Part shown: positions 1 to 10,722 of the stretch, one piece after another
Numbering within the stretch: the first letter of the stretch is position 1
How the letters are laid out: each line of letters begins with the position of its first letter
Assembly: GCA_937941555.1 (NCBI GenBank)
Contig: CALDHJ010000160.1
Location: 1 to 11,131 of the forward strand
Origin: an uncultured Granulosicoccaceae bacterium
GTDB taxonomy: Bacteria > Pseudomonadota > Gammaproteobacteria > CALCKW01
Length of the DNA stretch: 11,131 nucleotides
Direction of reading: 5' to 3'
Made by a program: the position numbers and the translations under genes
The notes under the pieces: model-generated
What the model was told of the DNA's origin: nothing
Databases searched by the model: none
The model's input: the letters and a program-made list of their open reading frames with translations, nothing else

Positions 1-1083
1 AACGGCGTGACACCGCGTCGCTGGCTGAAAGCCTGCAATCCAAGGCTCGCGTCCCTGCTCGATGAGACTGTGGGCGACACTTGGCCAACTGACTTAAAGC
101 AGCTTCGCCAATTGCAAGATCACGCTGACGACCCAGTCTTCCAACACCGATTCCTCGAAATCAAGCAGCAAAATAAGCACGAGCTGGTTGACGTCATCCG
201 GGACCTCACTGGCATCGAAGTCAACCCCAACGCGCTCTTTGACGTGCAAATCAAGCGGTTGCACGAGTACAAGCGCCAACACTTGAATTTGCTGCACATC
301 CTGACGCTGTACCACCGCATCTTGCAAAACCCTGATTTGGATGTGCACCCAAGAGTTTTTCTGTTCGGCGCCAAAGCGGCGCCTGGCTACAAACTCGCAA
401 AAGACATCATCTACGCCATCAATCGCGTGGCCGAGCGCATCAACGCTGACGAACGCGTGGGTGACAAGCTCAAAGTTGTGTTTCTACCAAACTACCGCGT
501 CAGCCTTGCCGAAAAAATGATCCCAGCCGCCGACGTCTCAGAGCAGATATCAACAGCAGGTAAAGAAGCCTCCGGCACCGGCAACATGAAACTCGCGCTG
601 AACGGTGCGGTGACCGTTGGCACACTCGATGGCGCCAACATCGAAATTGCTGAGGAAGTGGGTGCGGACAACATTTTCATTTTTGGCCTCACTGTCAATG
701 AAGTGAAGGACCTGCACTCGCGTGGATACAACCCTTGGGATCACTACCACGCCAACGCAGAATTGCGCACAGTGCTGGATTGGCTCGGCGGTGATCACTT
801 CACCCCAGAACAGCCCGGCGCCTTAGCTGCTATTCGACACAGCCTGCTCGATCACGGCGACCCCTATCTGTGCCTTGCAGACTACGAGGGCTACATCAAA
901 GCCCAAGAAGACATCAACATCGCATTCCAAGACCGTAAACGCTGGGCACGCATGGCGATCCTGAACACCGCGCTGAGCGGCAAGTTCAATTCTGATCGAT
1001 CCATAGAGGATTACGTGCGCAACATCTGGCATCTCGACCGCTGTAAACAATCCGACCTCGCAGCAGCTCGCAAAGCCAGCTGA
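1..1083 (+). CDS. glgP: Glycogen/maltodextrin phosphorylase, C-terminal part (5' end outside window)
   Basis: PLP-dependent phosphorylase (GT35) that releases glucose-1-phosphate from the non-reducing ends of glycogen in the cytoplasm. The reading frame is open from base 1. The first residues (NGVTPRRWL) are the interior family motif TNG(I/V)TPRRW, so roughly the last 360 of about 800 residues are present and any start codon near base 7 is not the real one. Visible landmarks are [11 protein letters not shown] at about 247-279, whose Lys, Arg and second Lys are the phosphate/PLP-contacting residues of the family, and [16 protein letters not shown], whose Lys (codon 589-591) is the one that forms the Schiff base with PLP. 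The following [12 protein letters not shown] block is also canonical. The gene ends with TGA at 1081-1083 and is followed by a 102-base gap before glgB on the same strand. The sequence cannot separate GlgP from the close relative MalP, but the neighbours favour GlgP. Confidence 0.96.
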   Translation, partial: NGVTPRRWLKACNPRLASLLDETVGDTWPTDLKQLRQLQDHADDPVFQHRFLEIKQQNKHELVDVIRDLTGIEVNPNALFDVQIKRLHEYKRQHLNLLHILTLYHRILQNPDLDVHPRVFLFGAKAAPGYKLAKDIIYAINRVAERINADERVGDKLKVVFLPNYRVSLAEKMIPAADVSEQISTAGKEASGTGNMKLALNGAVTVGTLDGANIEIAEEVGADNIFIFGLTVNEVKDLHSRGYNPWDHYHANAELRTVLDWLGGDHFTPEQPGALAAIRHSLLDHGDPYLCLADYEGYIKAQEDINIAFQDRKRWARMAILNTALSGKFNSDRSIEDYVRNIWHLDRCKQSDLAAARKAS

Positions 1084-1108
1084 TCCAAAGATAAGACCAC
1101 CGCCATCT

Positions 1109-1140
1109 CAAGCAGCGCACTCCAGATAGTGCGCTGCTTG
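1109..1140 (+). terminator. Perfect 13-bp hairpin in the glgP-glgB gap (terminator-like or processing stem)
   Basis: CAAGCAGCGCACT (1109-1121) and AGTGCGCTGCTTG (1128-1140) are exact reverse complements separated by a six-base loop, CCAGAT. The stem is GC-rich and begins 26 bases after the glgP stop. It lacks the immediate run of T expected of a classical intrinsic terminator; the nearest T run is TTTT at 1156-1159, 16 bases downstream. It may therefore be a weak terminator/attenuator, or an RNA stem protecting the 3' end of the glgP message so that glgP and glgB are expressed at different levels. The hairpin is seen directly; its role is inference. Confidence 0.6.
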
Positions 1141-1145
1141 CGTTG

Positions 1146-1179
1146 CACTATAGTGTTTTCACCCCCCTGTCTCAGAGAC
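1146..1179 (+). promoter_or_regulatory. Palindromes upstream of glgB (possible operator/promoter region)
   Basis: Two further dyads lie between the hairpin and glgB. CACTATAGTG (1146-1155) is a perfect 10-bp palindrome that contains TATAGT (1149-1154), a five-of-six match to a -10 element, but no acceptable -35 element lies 16-19 bases upstream. GTCTC-A-GAGAC (1169-1179) is an 11-base dyad ending six bases before the GTG start of glgB, and it includes the only purine-rich stretch that could act as its Shine-Dalgarno. The symmetry is seen directly. A role as internal promoter, operator or translation-controlling stem is inference. Confidence 0.35.
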
Positions 1180-1185
1180 TGACCC

Positions 1186-3380
1186 GTGACGCGAGCTGAT
1201 CAAGCTGACATCGACGCGATAGCGCACGCCGAACACGCAGATCCGTTCCGCTGGCTAGGCTTCCACAAAGCTGACAAAGGCTGGGTTGCGCGTACAGTGC
1301 AACCGGGCGCGAACCGAGCGGTACTGCTTGTAGGCACCGCGGCAAAGCCTTTGCGCGAGGCAGAATGTATACACCCGAGCGGTATTTTTGAAGTCGAGCT
1401 CAGCAGCGCTCCGCCGGGCTTGCAATACAGCTGGGAGATACACTGGCCGCACACAGAACCACAACCTGTTGCAGACCCATGGCATCTAGCCCCCCAACTC
1501 GGCGAGCTCGACCTCCATTTGCTGCGCGAAGGCACCCATAAGTCACTTGGACAGGTCCTCGGTGCACACGCCGTCACGGTAGACAACCACGCAGGTGTTA
1601 GATTCGCCTTGTGGGCTCCCAATGCACTGAACGTGTCCGTGGTTGGCGACTTCAATGGCTGGAATCGCATTGGCCACCCGATGCGACACCGCGGTGACAG
1701 TGGCGTGTGGGAACTGTTTATTCCAGGTGTGACACCGGGTGCGCGCTACAAATTTGCATTGCGCGCGCAAGACGGACAATGGCTTCCAGAAAAGGCAGAC
1801 CCCTGTGCACGCCAAGCGGAGTTTCGACCCGCGACAGCGTCTATTGTTGCGAACCCAACGCCCTATCACTGGCGCGACGCAGACTGGCTTGCAAACCGCG
1901 GAGAGACCCAAGCGACACGCTCGGCGGTCAGCATTTACGAGATTCACCCCGGGTCGTGGCGGCGTGTGCCAGAAGAAGCAAACCGGCCGCTCAACTTCCG
2001 CGAGCTCGCCAACACGCTGGTGCCCTATGTGGTCGACTTGGGGTTCACGCACATACAACTCATGCCAATCAGCGAGTATCCCTTTGATGGTTCGTGGGGT
2101 TATCAACCCACAGGCCTTTTCGCGGTCAGCAGCCGCTTTGGCACACCGGAAGACTTTTGCGCTTTCGTCGAAGCCTGTCACAGCGCCAACATCGGTGTTC
2201 TACTCGACTGGGTACCCGGCCATTTCCCGAACGATTCACACGGCCTCTCCCAATTCGACGGCACCGCACTCTACGAGCACGCCGACCCACAGCGCGGATT
2301 TCACCCGGACTGGAACACCCTGATCTACAACTACGGTCGCACCGAGGTGGTCAATTTCCTGACTGCCAATGCACTGCACTGGTTAGATCAATACCACCTC
2401 GATGGCTTGCGGGTCGACGCAGTGGCGTCGATGCTCTACCTCGACTACTCACGCGAGCCTGGCCAATGGCAACCAAACGCACACGGCGGCCGTGAGAATC
2501 TCGAGGCAGTCGCATTTTTGCAAGGCGTCAATCGAGAGGTCTACGCGGCCCACCCCAGCGCCATGACTGTGGCAGAGGAGTCGACCAGTTGGCCGGGTGT
2601 CACGCGCGCAGTACACCACGACGGGTTGGGCTTTGGGTACAAGTGGAATATGGGCTGGATGAACGACACGCTGCGCTACATGGCGCGCGACCCAATCCAC
2701 CGTGCACACCACCACAATGAACTCACGTTTGGGCTTGTCTACGCCTTCAGTGAAAATTTTGTGTTACCGCTTTCGCACGACGAAGTGGTGCACGGCAAGG
2801 GGTCGTTGATTGGGAAAATGCCTGGTGACCCGTGGCAGAAGTTCGCGAACCTGCGCGCTTATTTCGGCTTCATGTGGACGCAGCCGGGCAAGAAATTGTT
2901 GTTTATGGGAGGTGAGTTCGCGCAAAACGCTGAATGGAACCACGATAGCAGCCTCGACTGGCACTTGCTCGACACCCCTGCGCACGCAGGCGTACAACGG
3001 CTAATCAAAGACCTAAACGGCCTGTATCGCAGTGAGCCAGCGTTGCACCGAGACGACCTCGGCGCGCAGGGATTTTCGTGGGTCGATGCCGACGACAACA
3101 CCAACTCAACGCTGACTTATTTGCGCTGTGATGACGCAGGTAATCCGCTGCTCGTGGTCTGCAATTTCACACCAACACCGCACACTCACCGCCAAATCGG
3201 CGTCCCAGTCGCCGGCTTCTGGCGTGAATGCGTGAACACCGATGCCGCACTCTATGGCGGCAGCAATTACGGCAATGCAGGTGGCTGCCACACGCAGGAG
3301 ATTTCAAGTCACGGTCAGGCTCAGTCCTTGCTGCTGAACATCCCACCACTTGCGACAATCGTGCTAAAACCTGACCGCCC

Positions 3381-3384
<4 letters not shown>
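1186..3384 (+). CDS. glgB: 1,4-alpha-glucan (glycogen) branching enzyme
   Basis: GH13 branching enzyme that cuts alpha-1,4 chains and re-attaches them in alpha-1,6 linkage during glycogen synthesis. The GTG-initiated protein of 732 residues is close to the 728 of E. coli GlgB. Domains in order: an N1 beta module (about 1-110, with DPFRWLGFH), a CBM48 module (about 125-225, with FALWAPNALNVSVVGDFNGWN), the catalytic barrel (about 245-620) and a C-terminal beta domain. GH13 signatures include GYQPTGLFAVSSRFG, DGLRVDAVASMLYLDYSR with nucleophile Asp411, VAEEST with acid/base Glu464, and LSHDEVVHGKGS with Asp532. The spacing matches E. coli Asp405/Glu458/Asp526 with a constant offset of six. The start is chosen because the N1 domain begins at once and the in-frame region upstream is the structured gap; the Shine-Dalgarno is weak (AGAG at 1174-1177). 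Its stop overlaps the glgX start. Confidence 0.97.
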
Positions 3385-5485
<2,101 letters not shown>

Positions 5486-5489
<4 letters not shown>

Positions 5490-7669
5490 CGGCGCTCTGG
5501 TCACTCGCGGACGCGGTCGGCATCGAGCGTGATTACTGGGACATCTACGGCCAACAACACCACCTCGACGCCGACACCTGCGCGCGCCTTCTGACCAGCA
5601 TGGGCTTTGATGTCGCCAATGAGGAGGCAGCGTCCCGCAGCCTGCTCGACCACACGCTGCGTAACTGGCGACGACCGCTCGCGCCGGTGAAGGTGCTCGC
5701 TGCCGAGCGCGATGACCACGCCGTCGAGTTGGTGGCACCGGCCGATGCACCCGACACTGTGATGCACTGGCGGCTCGAACAGGAAGACGGTTTGCGCCAC
5801 CGCGGGGAGCTGCGACTGGGACAGCTGCAGGAAATCGAGCGGCGTTCCGTTGATGAGCAAGATCGCGCACGCTATCGCTTGCCGTTGCCACCGTACCTGC
5901 CTCTGGGCTACCACGATCTGCGCCTGACGCAGATCGGCGATGACGCAACGGCCTCGATGTGTCGACTCATCGTCGCCCCCGACACCTGCTACCCCGTCGC
6001 CCCGCACCCGACCGGCAAGCGCCATTTCGGCTTCGCCGCGCAGCTGTATTCACTCCGGAGCGAGAGCAACTGGGGCATGGGCGACTTCAGCGACCTCGCC
6101 GCGCTCGCACGTGTCGCCGCGGACCAGGGGGCAACTACCCTTGGCCTGAACCCTTTGCACGCGAGCTACACCGGACACGCGCACCACATCAGCCCCTATT
6201 CGCCGAGCAACCGCGGTTTCCTCAACCTCGCCTACATCGACGTCGAGGCGGTCGCGGACTACAACGCCTGCCCCGATGCCCAGGCGCACGTGGCACGAGA
6301 CAGCTTCCGCGCGGCGCTGCAGTCGGCCCGCGAAAGCGAACAGGTCGACTACGGCGGTGTGTGGCAGCTCAAGCGCGACGTTCTGCGACAGCTGTTCGAC
6401 CATTTCAAGGGACACGATCTCGCGACAGACAGCCCTCGGGCTCAGGCCTTCGAGTCCTTCTGCAGTGAACGCGGGCCGGCCTTGCAGAACCAGGCGTTGT
6501 TCGACGCGTTGTTCGACCATTTCTACCGCGAAGACAGCGGGCGCTGTGGCCGTCAGAGCTGGCCAGACGGTTTCGCATCCCCGTCCGACACCGGAAGCCG
6601 CGAATTCGTGCAGGCGCACCCCGACGCCGTTTTGTTCCAGTGCTACCTGCATTGGATTGCCGAGGACCAGTTGCGTGATGCAACCAACGTGTGCAGTCGA
6701 GTCGGCCTGTCAATGGGCCTGTACCTCGACCTCGCAGTCGGTTGCGACGCGGGCGGCGCCGAGGTGTGGGCCGACCCGGCGGCCTTTGCCAACGGCGTCT
6801 CGGTGGGGGCTCCACCCGACCAATTGAGCCCGGCGGGACAAGCCTGGGGGCTGACCCCGCTCAACCCGATTACGCTTGAGGAGCGCGCCTACGAGCCCTT
6901 CGTGCGCGTGTTGCGCGAGAACGCACACCTCGCCGGCACACTCCGCATCGACCACGTGCTGGGATTGAAGCGCCAGTTCTGGGTCCTCGACGGCGAGCGC
7001 GCTACATCCGGTTGTTATGTTCGCCAACCGCTCGACGACTTCCTGCGACTGGTGGCCCTGGAATCGCAGCGCGCCCGCTGCGCAATCGTCGGTGAAGCAC
7101 TCGGCACTGTCCCCCCCGGGTTCGAAAACCGCCTCGATGAGAGTGGTTTGCTCGCCTACCGCGTGCTCTACTTCGAACGCTGGGAGAGCCTGCTGTTCAA
7201 ACGACCCGACGCCTACCCGGAACGCGCGCTGGTGACAGCCTCGACACACGACCTGCCGACCGTCGCCGGTTGGTGGCGAGGACGTGAGATCGACTGGATG
7301 GACAGGCTTGGCATGTTTCCTGGCGAAGCACAGGCATACGCGGCACGCGCCCAGCGACACGACGACCGCCACCGTTTGCTCGCAGCGCTTGTCGACGCCG
7401 GTACCCTGTCCCCCGATCACGGCATCGATGCCAACAACCCCGAGCCCACGCCTCAGCTTTTGTGCGCGGTGCAGGGTTACCTGACCGCCAGTACCGGCAG
7501 TTTGATGGTCATCCCGGTCGAGGATCTGTTGGGCCTCGAAGAGCAGGTCAACCTGCCCGGCACTGTCGATGAACACCCCAATTGGCGGCAGAAGCTTCCC
7601 TGCTCGCTGACCGCGCTCTTCGAGCAACCTCTCGCGCAGGCCATGACCGAACGCCTGCGCATGGGCTGA
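5486..7669 (+). CDS. malQ: 4-alpha-glucanotransferase (amylomaltase)
   Basis: GH77 enzyme that transfers maltooligosaccharyl units between glucans. Here it probably lengthens the short chains freed by GlgX so that GlgP can degrade them. The 727-residue protein is of the E. coli MalQ type: an N-terminal all-beta region (about 1-180), then the barrel starting at GFAAQLYSLRSESNWGMGDF (from residue 182), NPLHA (Asn222) and SPYSPSNRGFLN. Catalytic residues by motif: Asp489 in LRIDHVLGLKRQFW, Glu537 in GEALGTVP, and Asp589 in STHDLPTVAGWW. The usual GEDLG is GEALG here (Ala538), an uncommon change next to the acid/base. The frame is open back to 5165, but GTG at 5486 is the better start: it overlaps the glgX stop as GTGA, exactly as glgX overlaps glgB. 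The protein then begins with the family-typical LWSLADAVGIERDYWDIYG, and the upstream extension lies wholly inside glgX. GC content is visibly higher than in glgP and glgB. Confidence 0.95.
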
Positions 7670-7785
7670 TCCCGCTCGACGGTGGCGCGAACACACCACC
7701 AACGCTCAGCAGACCGCCTTTAGACACAACACATTGATCTTTTCCCGGCTCCCGTGGTCAAGTGTCTCTGACGGACACAGACTGC

Positions 7786-7790
7786 AGGAG
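7786..7790 (+). promoter_or_regulatory. Ribosome binding site deciding the start of the dioxygenase-like gene
   Basis: AGGAG lies six bases upstream of the ATG at 7797. The same frame opens earlier with a TTG at 7734, but this Shine-Dalgarno and the twin-arginine signal that follows immediately support the ATG. No convincing -35/-10 pair was found in the 127-base gap after malQ. Confidence 0.7.
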
Positions 7791-7796
7791 CCTCCC

Positions 7797-8411
7797 ATGC
7801 CACCGACCCGCCGACGTCTGCTGCGCACCACCACCGGCCTGATCACATCGCTTGCGACAGCGCGCGCCATGGCCAACGTGCAGACCCCACGCGCCGCAGA
7901 AGGCCCGTTCTATCCGCGGCCCTCGATGCGACCTGACAACATCGACAACGATCTGGTGCGCGTCAGCGGCCAGGTGCAGCACGCTGGCGGCGCGATCGTG
8001 CGCCTCACCGGTCGCATCAAGAACGCCGCGGGTGAGCCGCAGCCGGGGCTGCGTATCGAAATCTGGCAATGCGACGCCCAGGGCCGCTACCTTCACACCA
8101 GCGACCGCCAGGCCATCGTGCACGACACCGGCTTTCAGGGCTTCGGACACGACATCACCGACACCGCCGGAACGTATCGGTTTCGCACCATCAAACCGGT
8201 CGCGTATCCGGGTCGAACGCCGCACATCCACGTCAAGGTGCTCGACGGCAGCCGCGAACGGCTAACCACACAGTTCTATCTGAAGGATCACCCGGCCAAT
8301 GCCCGGGACGTGCTGTACCGCCGGCTGTCCGGTGCGCAAGCCGCCGCAGTGGACATGGTGTTTGACGAGACGCAGCCCGAGCCCGTGGCCCAGGTCAACA
8401 TCGTGGTCTGA
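7797..8411 (+). CDS. Tat-exported intradiol ring-cleavage dioxygenase-like protein
   Basis: A 204-residue protein resembling the beta subunit of protocatechuate 3,4-dioxygenase and the wider intradiol dioxygenase family, whose members use non-haem Fe(III) to open catechol-type rings. The N-terminus (RRRLLRT at residues 5-11, a hydrophobic stretch, then ATARAMA ending near 26) looks like a twin-arginine signal, so export as a folded metalloprotein is likely. EGPFYPRP near residue 35 is the family's N-terminal motif. All four iron ligands can be placed: Tyr98 in GRYLHTSD, Tyr137 in PVAYPGRTPHIHVKV, and His143 and His145. The second Tyr and first His are only six residues apart, against 13 in classical protocatechuate dioxygenase, a shortening in the active-site loop. 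It has no partner subunit or catabolic neighbours, so the substrate is unknown. It is separate from the glycogen cluster and convergent with the HD-GYP gene. Confidence 0.85.
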   Translation: MPPTRRRLLRTTTGLITSLATARAMANVQTPRAAEGPFYPRPSMRPDNIDNDLVRVSGQVQHAGGAIVRLTGRIKNAAGEPQPGLRIEIWQCDAQGRYLHTSDRQAIVHDTGFQGFGHDITDTAGTYRFRTIKPVAYPGRTPHIHVKVLDGSRERLTTQFYLKDHPANARDVLYRRLSGAQAAAVDMVFDETQPEPVAQVNIVV

Positions 8412-8476
8412 CGGCCCGGTCTCGTCGCCTGCGAACTGTCGCTAACACGGCGCCGGTTCCAGGGCTGCAATAATAT

Positions 8477-10030
8477 TCAGACCGCAGCCTGCTCGGTGAA
8501 CGGACCGTCGCCATATCGACAGGCAACTTCTCTGAACGCCTCCTCGCAGGCCACAAAGGCATCGACCACATCCGGGTCAAACTGGCTGCCCCGCCCGTCG
8601 AGAATGATGGCGCGTGCGTCAGCGTGGCTCATCGCCGGCTTGTAGACCCGCTTGCTGATCAACGCATCGTAGACGTCAGCAACCGCCATCAAGCGCCCAC
8701 ACAGCGGGATGTCCAAACCCGCCAATCCGGCCGGGTACCCCTTGCCGTCCCAGCGCTCGTGGTGGGTTGCAACCACATCCTTGGCAAAACTCAGAAAGTG
8801 CGATTCGCCCAGTTCGGTCTCGACCACTTCGAGCGCCTGCACACCGAGCAGCGTATGGGTCTTCATTACCGCGTATTCGTCATCCGTCAACTTGCCGGGC
8901 TTGAGCAACACGCTGTCGGGAATACCGACCTTGCCGATGTCGTGCAAGGGCGTTGACTTGGTGATCAGTTCAATGACATCCGGCTGCAACTGGTCTCTGA
9001 AGGCAGGCCGGGTGGCGAGGTGGTCGGCGAGCACTTTCACGTAGTGTTGCGTTCGCATGATGTGGGCGCCGGTCTCGTTGTCGCGCGTCTCGGCAAGTGA
9101 TGCGAGCGACAGGATGGTGGCATCCTGCGTGCGCTGCAACTCCGCAGATCGCGCAGCAATGGTCTGGATCATCGCGTTTGTGTGGCGCGCGATATCGCCG
9201 AATTCGTCGTTGCTGACAACCGGTACCGCGTCGGCGTAGTCACCCCCCGAGACCCGTTCGAGCGTGTCCTTCTGGTTGCCGAGGTAGAACGCCAACACAC
9301 GCGAGCTCGACGTCATGACCTTGTAGATGTATCCGGTCATGATGGCCACGACAAAAATACATTCGAACAGGATGGCCGACTTGACCTCCGACACTTCGGC
9401 CAGCGATTGCCGCCACGACAGGTACAACAGCTGTTTGTTGATCAGCAGCACCAACACCGTTGCGACCACCAACACACAGACAAAGGACATCACAAAGAGA
9501 CGACGGGAAAAAGACTGACGCGCCGCGTCAATCTGCACGTTGATGCCCTTACGCTTGCACCAGCGCCCCACCGAAAGCTCTTCTGTCAGCAAGGCGTCCA
9601 TCGCGATGAAGACCCCGATCGCGGCGGTGCCCAGCAAGACCTTGAGGCCGCTGTGGCTCTGCAACGGAAACTGGTAGACGACATGGTTGTAGGCCGCGAT
9701 AGAGAAACCGACCGACATCAGCGTGATCCACTCGATCGCCGCTACGCGACGCGGGCGCGTGTGCACCATCCGATCCCCCAACAGCACCTGGCGCGCCACG
9801 GCACGCAGGATAAGACCGGTGGCAAAGGCAACGGCAATCGGCGCGATCAACTGCACGAGACTGAGATTTTCGATCAACGGGCACACCGCGCCGCCATAGA
9901 GCGCAAGCAGCCCACCGGCCACACCGTAGTGCACGACATTCCACGTGTCGGATTTCATCAACACACCCCACAGGCCAGGTACCGGCTCGGGCACCGGCGG
10001 CAATTCCGGATCAGACAGGGAGCCGGTCAC
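8477..10030 (-). CDS. Membrane HAMP/HD-GYP domain protein, probable cyclic-di-GMP phosphodiesterase
   Basis: A 517-residue inner-membrane signalling protein. About six hydrophobic helices are visible (roughly residues 36-52, 58-76, 100-118, 130-147, 178-197 and 217-236). A HAMP-like linker follows (about 237-292, with VSGGDYADAVPVVSNDEFGDI), then a C-terminal HD-GYP domain (about 300-505). HD-GYP hallmarks are present: ETGAHI (His323), HDIGKVGIPDSVLLKPGKL (His363-Asp364), MKTHTLLG (His392), the HHERWDGKGYP block with His423-His424 and GYP at 431-433, and VADVYDAL (Asp452). Family members hydrolyse c-di-GMP in the cytoplasm; the membrane part presumably senses something, but I do not recognise a named sensor domain. 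The GTG start at 10030 has GAGGGG 11 bases upstream, a long spacing. ATG at 9958 (residue 25, giving 493 aa), preceded by a GGGG-containing stretch, is a reasonable alternative, since residues 1-24 are a proline-rich tail before the first helix. Confidence 0.9.
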   Translation of the reverse strand: MTGSLSDPELPPVPEPVPGLWGVLMKSDTWNVVHYGVAGGLLALYGGAVCPLIENLSLVQLIAPIAVAFATGLILRAVARQVLLGDRMVHTRPRRVAAIEWITLMSVGFSIAAYNHVVYQFPLQSHSGLKVLLGTAAIGVFIAMDALLTEELSVGRWCKRKGINVQIDAARQSFSRRLFVMSFVCVLVVATVLVLLINKQLLYLSWRQSLAEVSEVKSAILFECIFVVAIMTGYIYKVMTSSSRVLAFYLGNQKDTLERVSGGDYADAVPVVSNDEFGDIARHTNAMIQTIAARSAELQRTQDATILSLASLAETRDNETGAHIMRTQHYVKVLADHLATRPAFRDQLQPDVIELITKSTPLHDIGKVGIPDSVLLKPGKLTDDEYAVMKTHTLLGVQALEVVETELGESHFLSFAKDVVATHHERWDGKGYPAGLAGLDIPLCGRLMAVADVYDALISKRVYKPAMSHADARAIILDGRGSQFDPDVVDAFVACEEAFREVACRYGDGPFTEQAAV

Positions 10031-10145
10031 AGCCGGTTTTTCCCCTCGACTCTTTGGCCTATCGGACCTGAACGAGCAATTCTTTATGCCGACCCAGGGC
10101 GTTCACCGACGCGGATTGCCCAAGGAGGTTGCCCGCTGTCCGCCA

Positions 10146-10664
10146 TTACTTGCGTTGCGCGGCGCGCCAGACCCAGGGTGTCTGGTGCAACCCGCCGGAC
10201 TGCCAGAGACCCTGGCCGGATTCGCGGGCAGTGGCTTCAGCCGCGTGGTGTGGCCACCGCTCGGGGCAGTAGGTTGGGTAGGCAACCGCCCACCCCGCCT
10301 CCACCATGCGCTCGGTGATCTCACGCTGACCCACCCACAATCGCGCGACGGTTCGGCCGTAACGGTCGGTGTCTACGCGTTGCAGTCCGACGCTGCCACC
10401 GACAAGCAAACGGCGAAGGTGATCGCGTGATTCAGCGCCCCAGGGGGCTTGCGCGAGCTCGGGCGCATCGATGCAGTGCAACCGGATTTTCTCACGCACA
10501 CCGCTGCACCGCACCCACACGGTATCGCCATCGTGTACCCGCACGACACCACAACTTGGAAGCGATGCAATGTCCGGCGCAGTATCGCGTTCGCCACGGT
10601 GCACGGTGCAACCCGTCAAGGTCAGCACCAAGAGCACGAGCAAACTGGAGGAAAGATGCGACAT
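10146..10664 (-). CDS. Thermonuclease-family (staphylococcal nuclease-like) lipoprotein
   Basis: A 172-residue protein with a type II signal peptide: a hydrophobic stretch of leucines followed by the lipobox LTGC with Cys19, predicting a lipid-anchored envelope protein. The mature part is a single SNase (OB-fold) domain. It has the calcium/catalytic pattern of the family: VHDGDTV (Asp45, Asp47), IRLHCIDAPE (Arg61, Asp66, Glu69) and DRYGRTVARL (Arg104). These correspond to S. aureus nuclease Asp21, Arg35, Asp40, Glu43 and Arg87. The C-terminal PWVWR is also common in proteobacterial members. The likely activity is Ca-dependent DNA/RNA hydrolysis at the cell surface or in the periplasm. The ATG start at 10664 has no strong Shine-Dalgarno. 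It lies 115 bases upstream of the HD-GYP gene on the same strand, so the two may share a transcript, and it diverges from the acetyltransferase gene. Confidence 0.88.
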   Translation of the reverse strand: MSHLSSSLLVLLVLTLTGCTVHRGERDTAPDIASLPSCGVVRVHDGDTVWVRCSGVREKIRLHCIDAPELAQAPWGAESRDHLRRLLVGGSVGLQRVDTDRYGRTVARLWVGQREITERMVEAGWAVAYPTYCPERWPHHAAEATARESGQGLWQSGGLHQTPWVWRAAQRK

Positions 10665-10722
10665 GCCGCGCAGTGTGCGTCAGAATGCCGCTGTCGCCAA
10701 ACCCGATTCCAGATGCCGCCTC

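Noticed and set aside
7681..7700. GGTGG/CCACC inverted repeat after malQ as an operon terminator
   Set aside because: The stem is only five bp with a ten-base loop and there is no following T run; too weak to call.
6710..7702. Long - strand open frame (330 codons) opposite malQ
   Set aside because: It is antisense to the conserved catalytic region of MalQ and has no recognisable domain.
7762..7778. GTGTC/GACAC dyad in the leader of the dioxygenase-like gene as an operator or RNA switch
   Set aside because: Five-bp arms with a seven-base loop are expected by chance at this length, and nothing else supports regulation there.
8412..8476. Bidirectional terminator between the convergent dioxygenase-like and HD-GYP genes
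   Set aside because: The region contains the short palindrome CGGCGCCG and an A/T-rich AATAATATT, but no extended stem with a T run on either strand.
10116..10134. TTGCCC direct repeat flanking AAGGAGG, possibly a small + strand gene or iteron
   Set aside because: There are only two six-base copies, no start codon follows the purine run at a proper distance, and no small open frame of credible composition begins there.
9182..10318. Long + strand open frame (378 codons) opposite the HD-GYP gene
   Set aside because: It is antisense to clear HD-GYP coding sequence, is dominated by Arg, His, Gln and Asp, and matches no family; a typical shadow frame of high-GC DNA.
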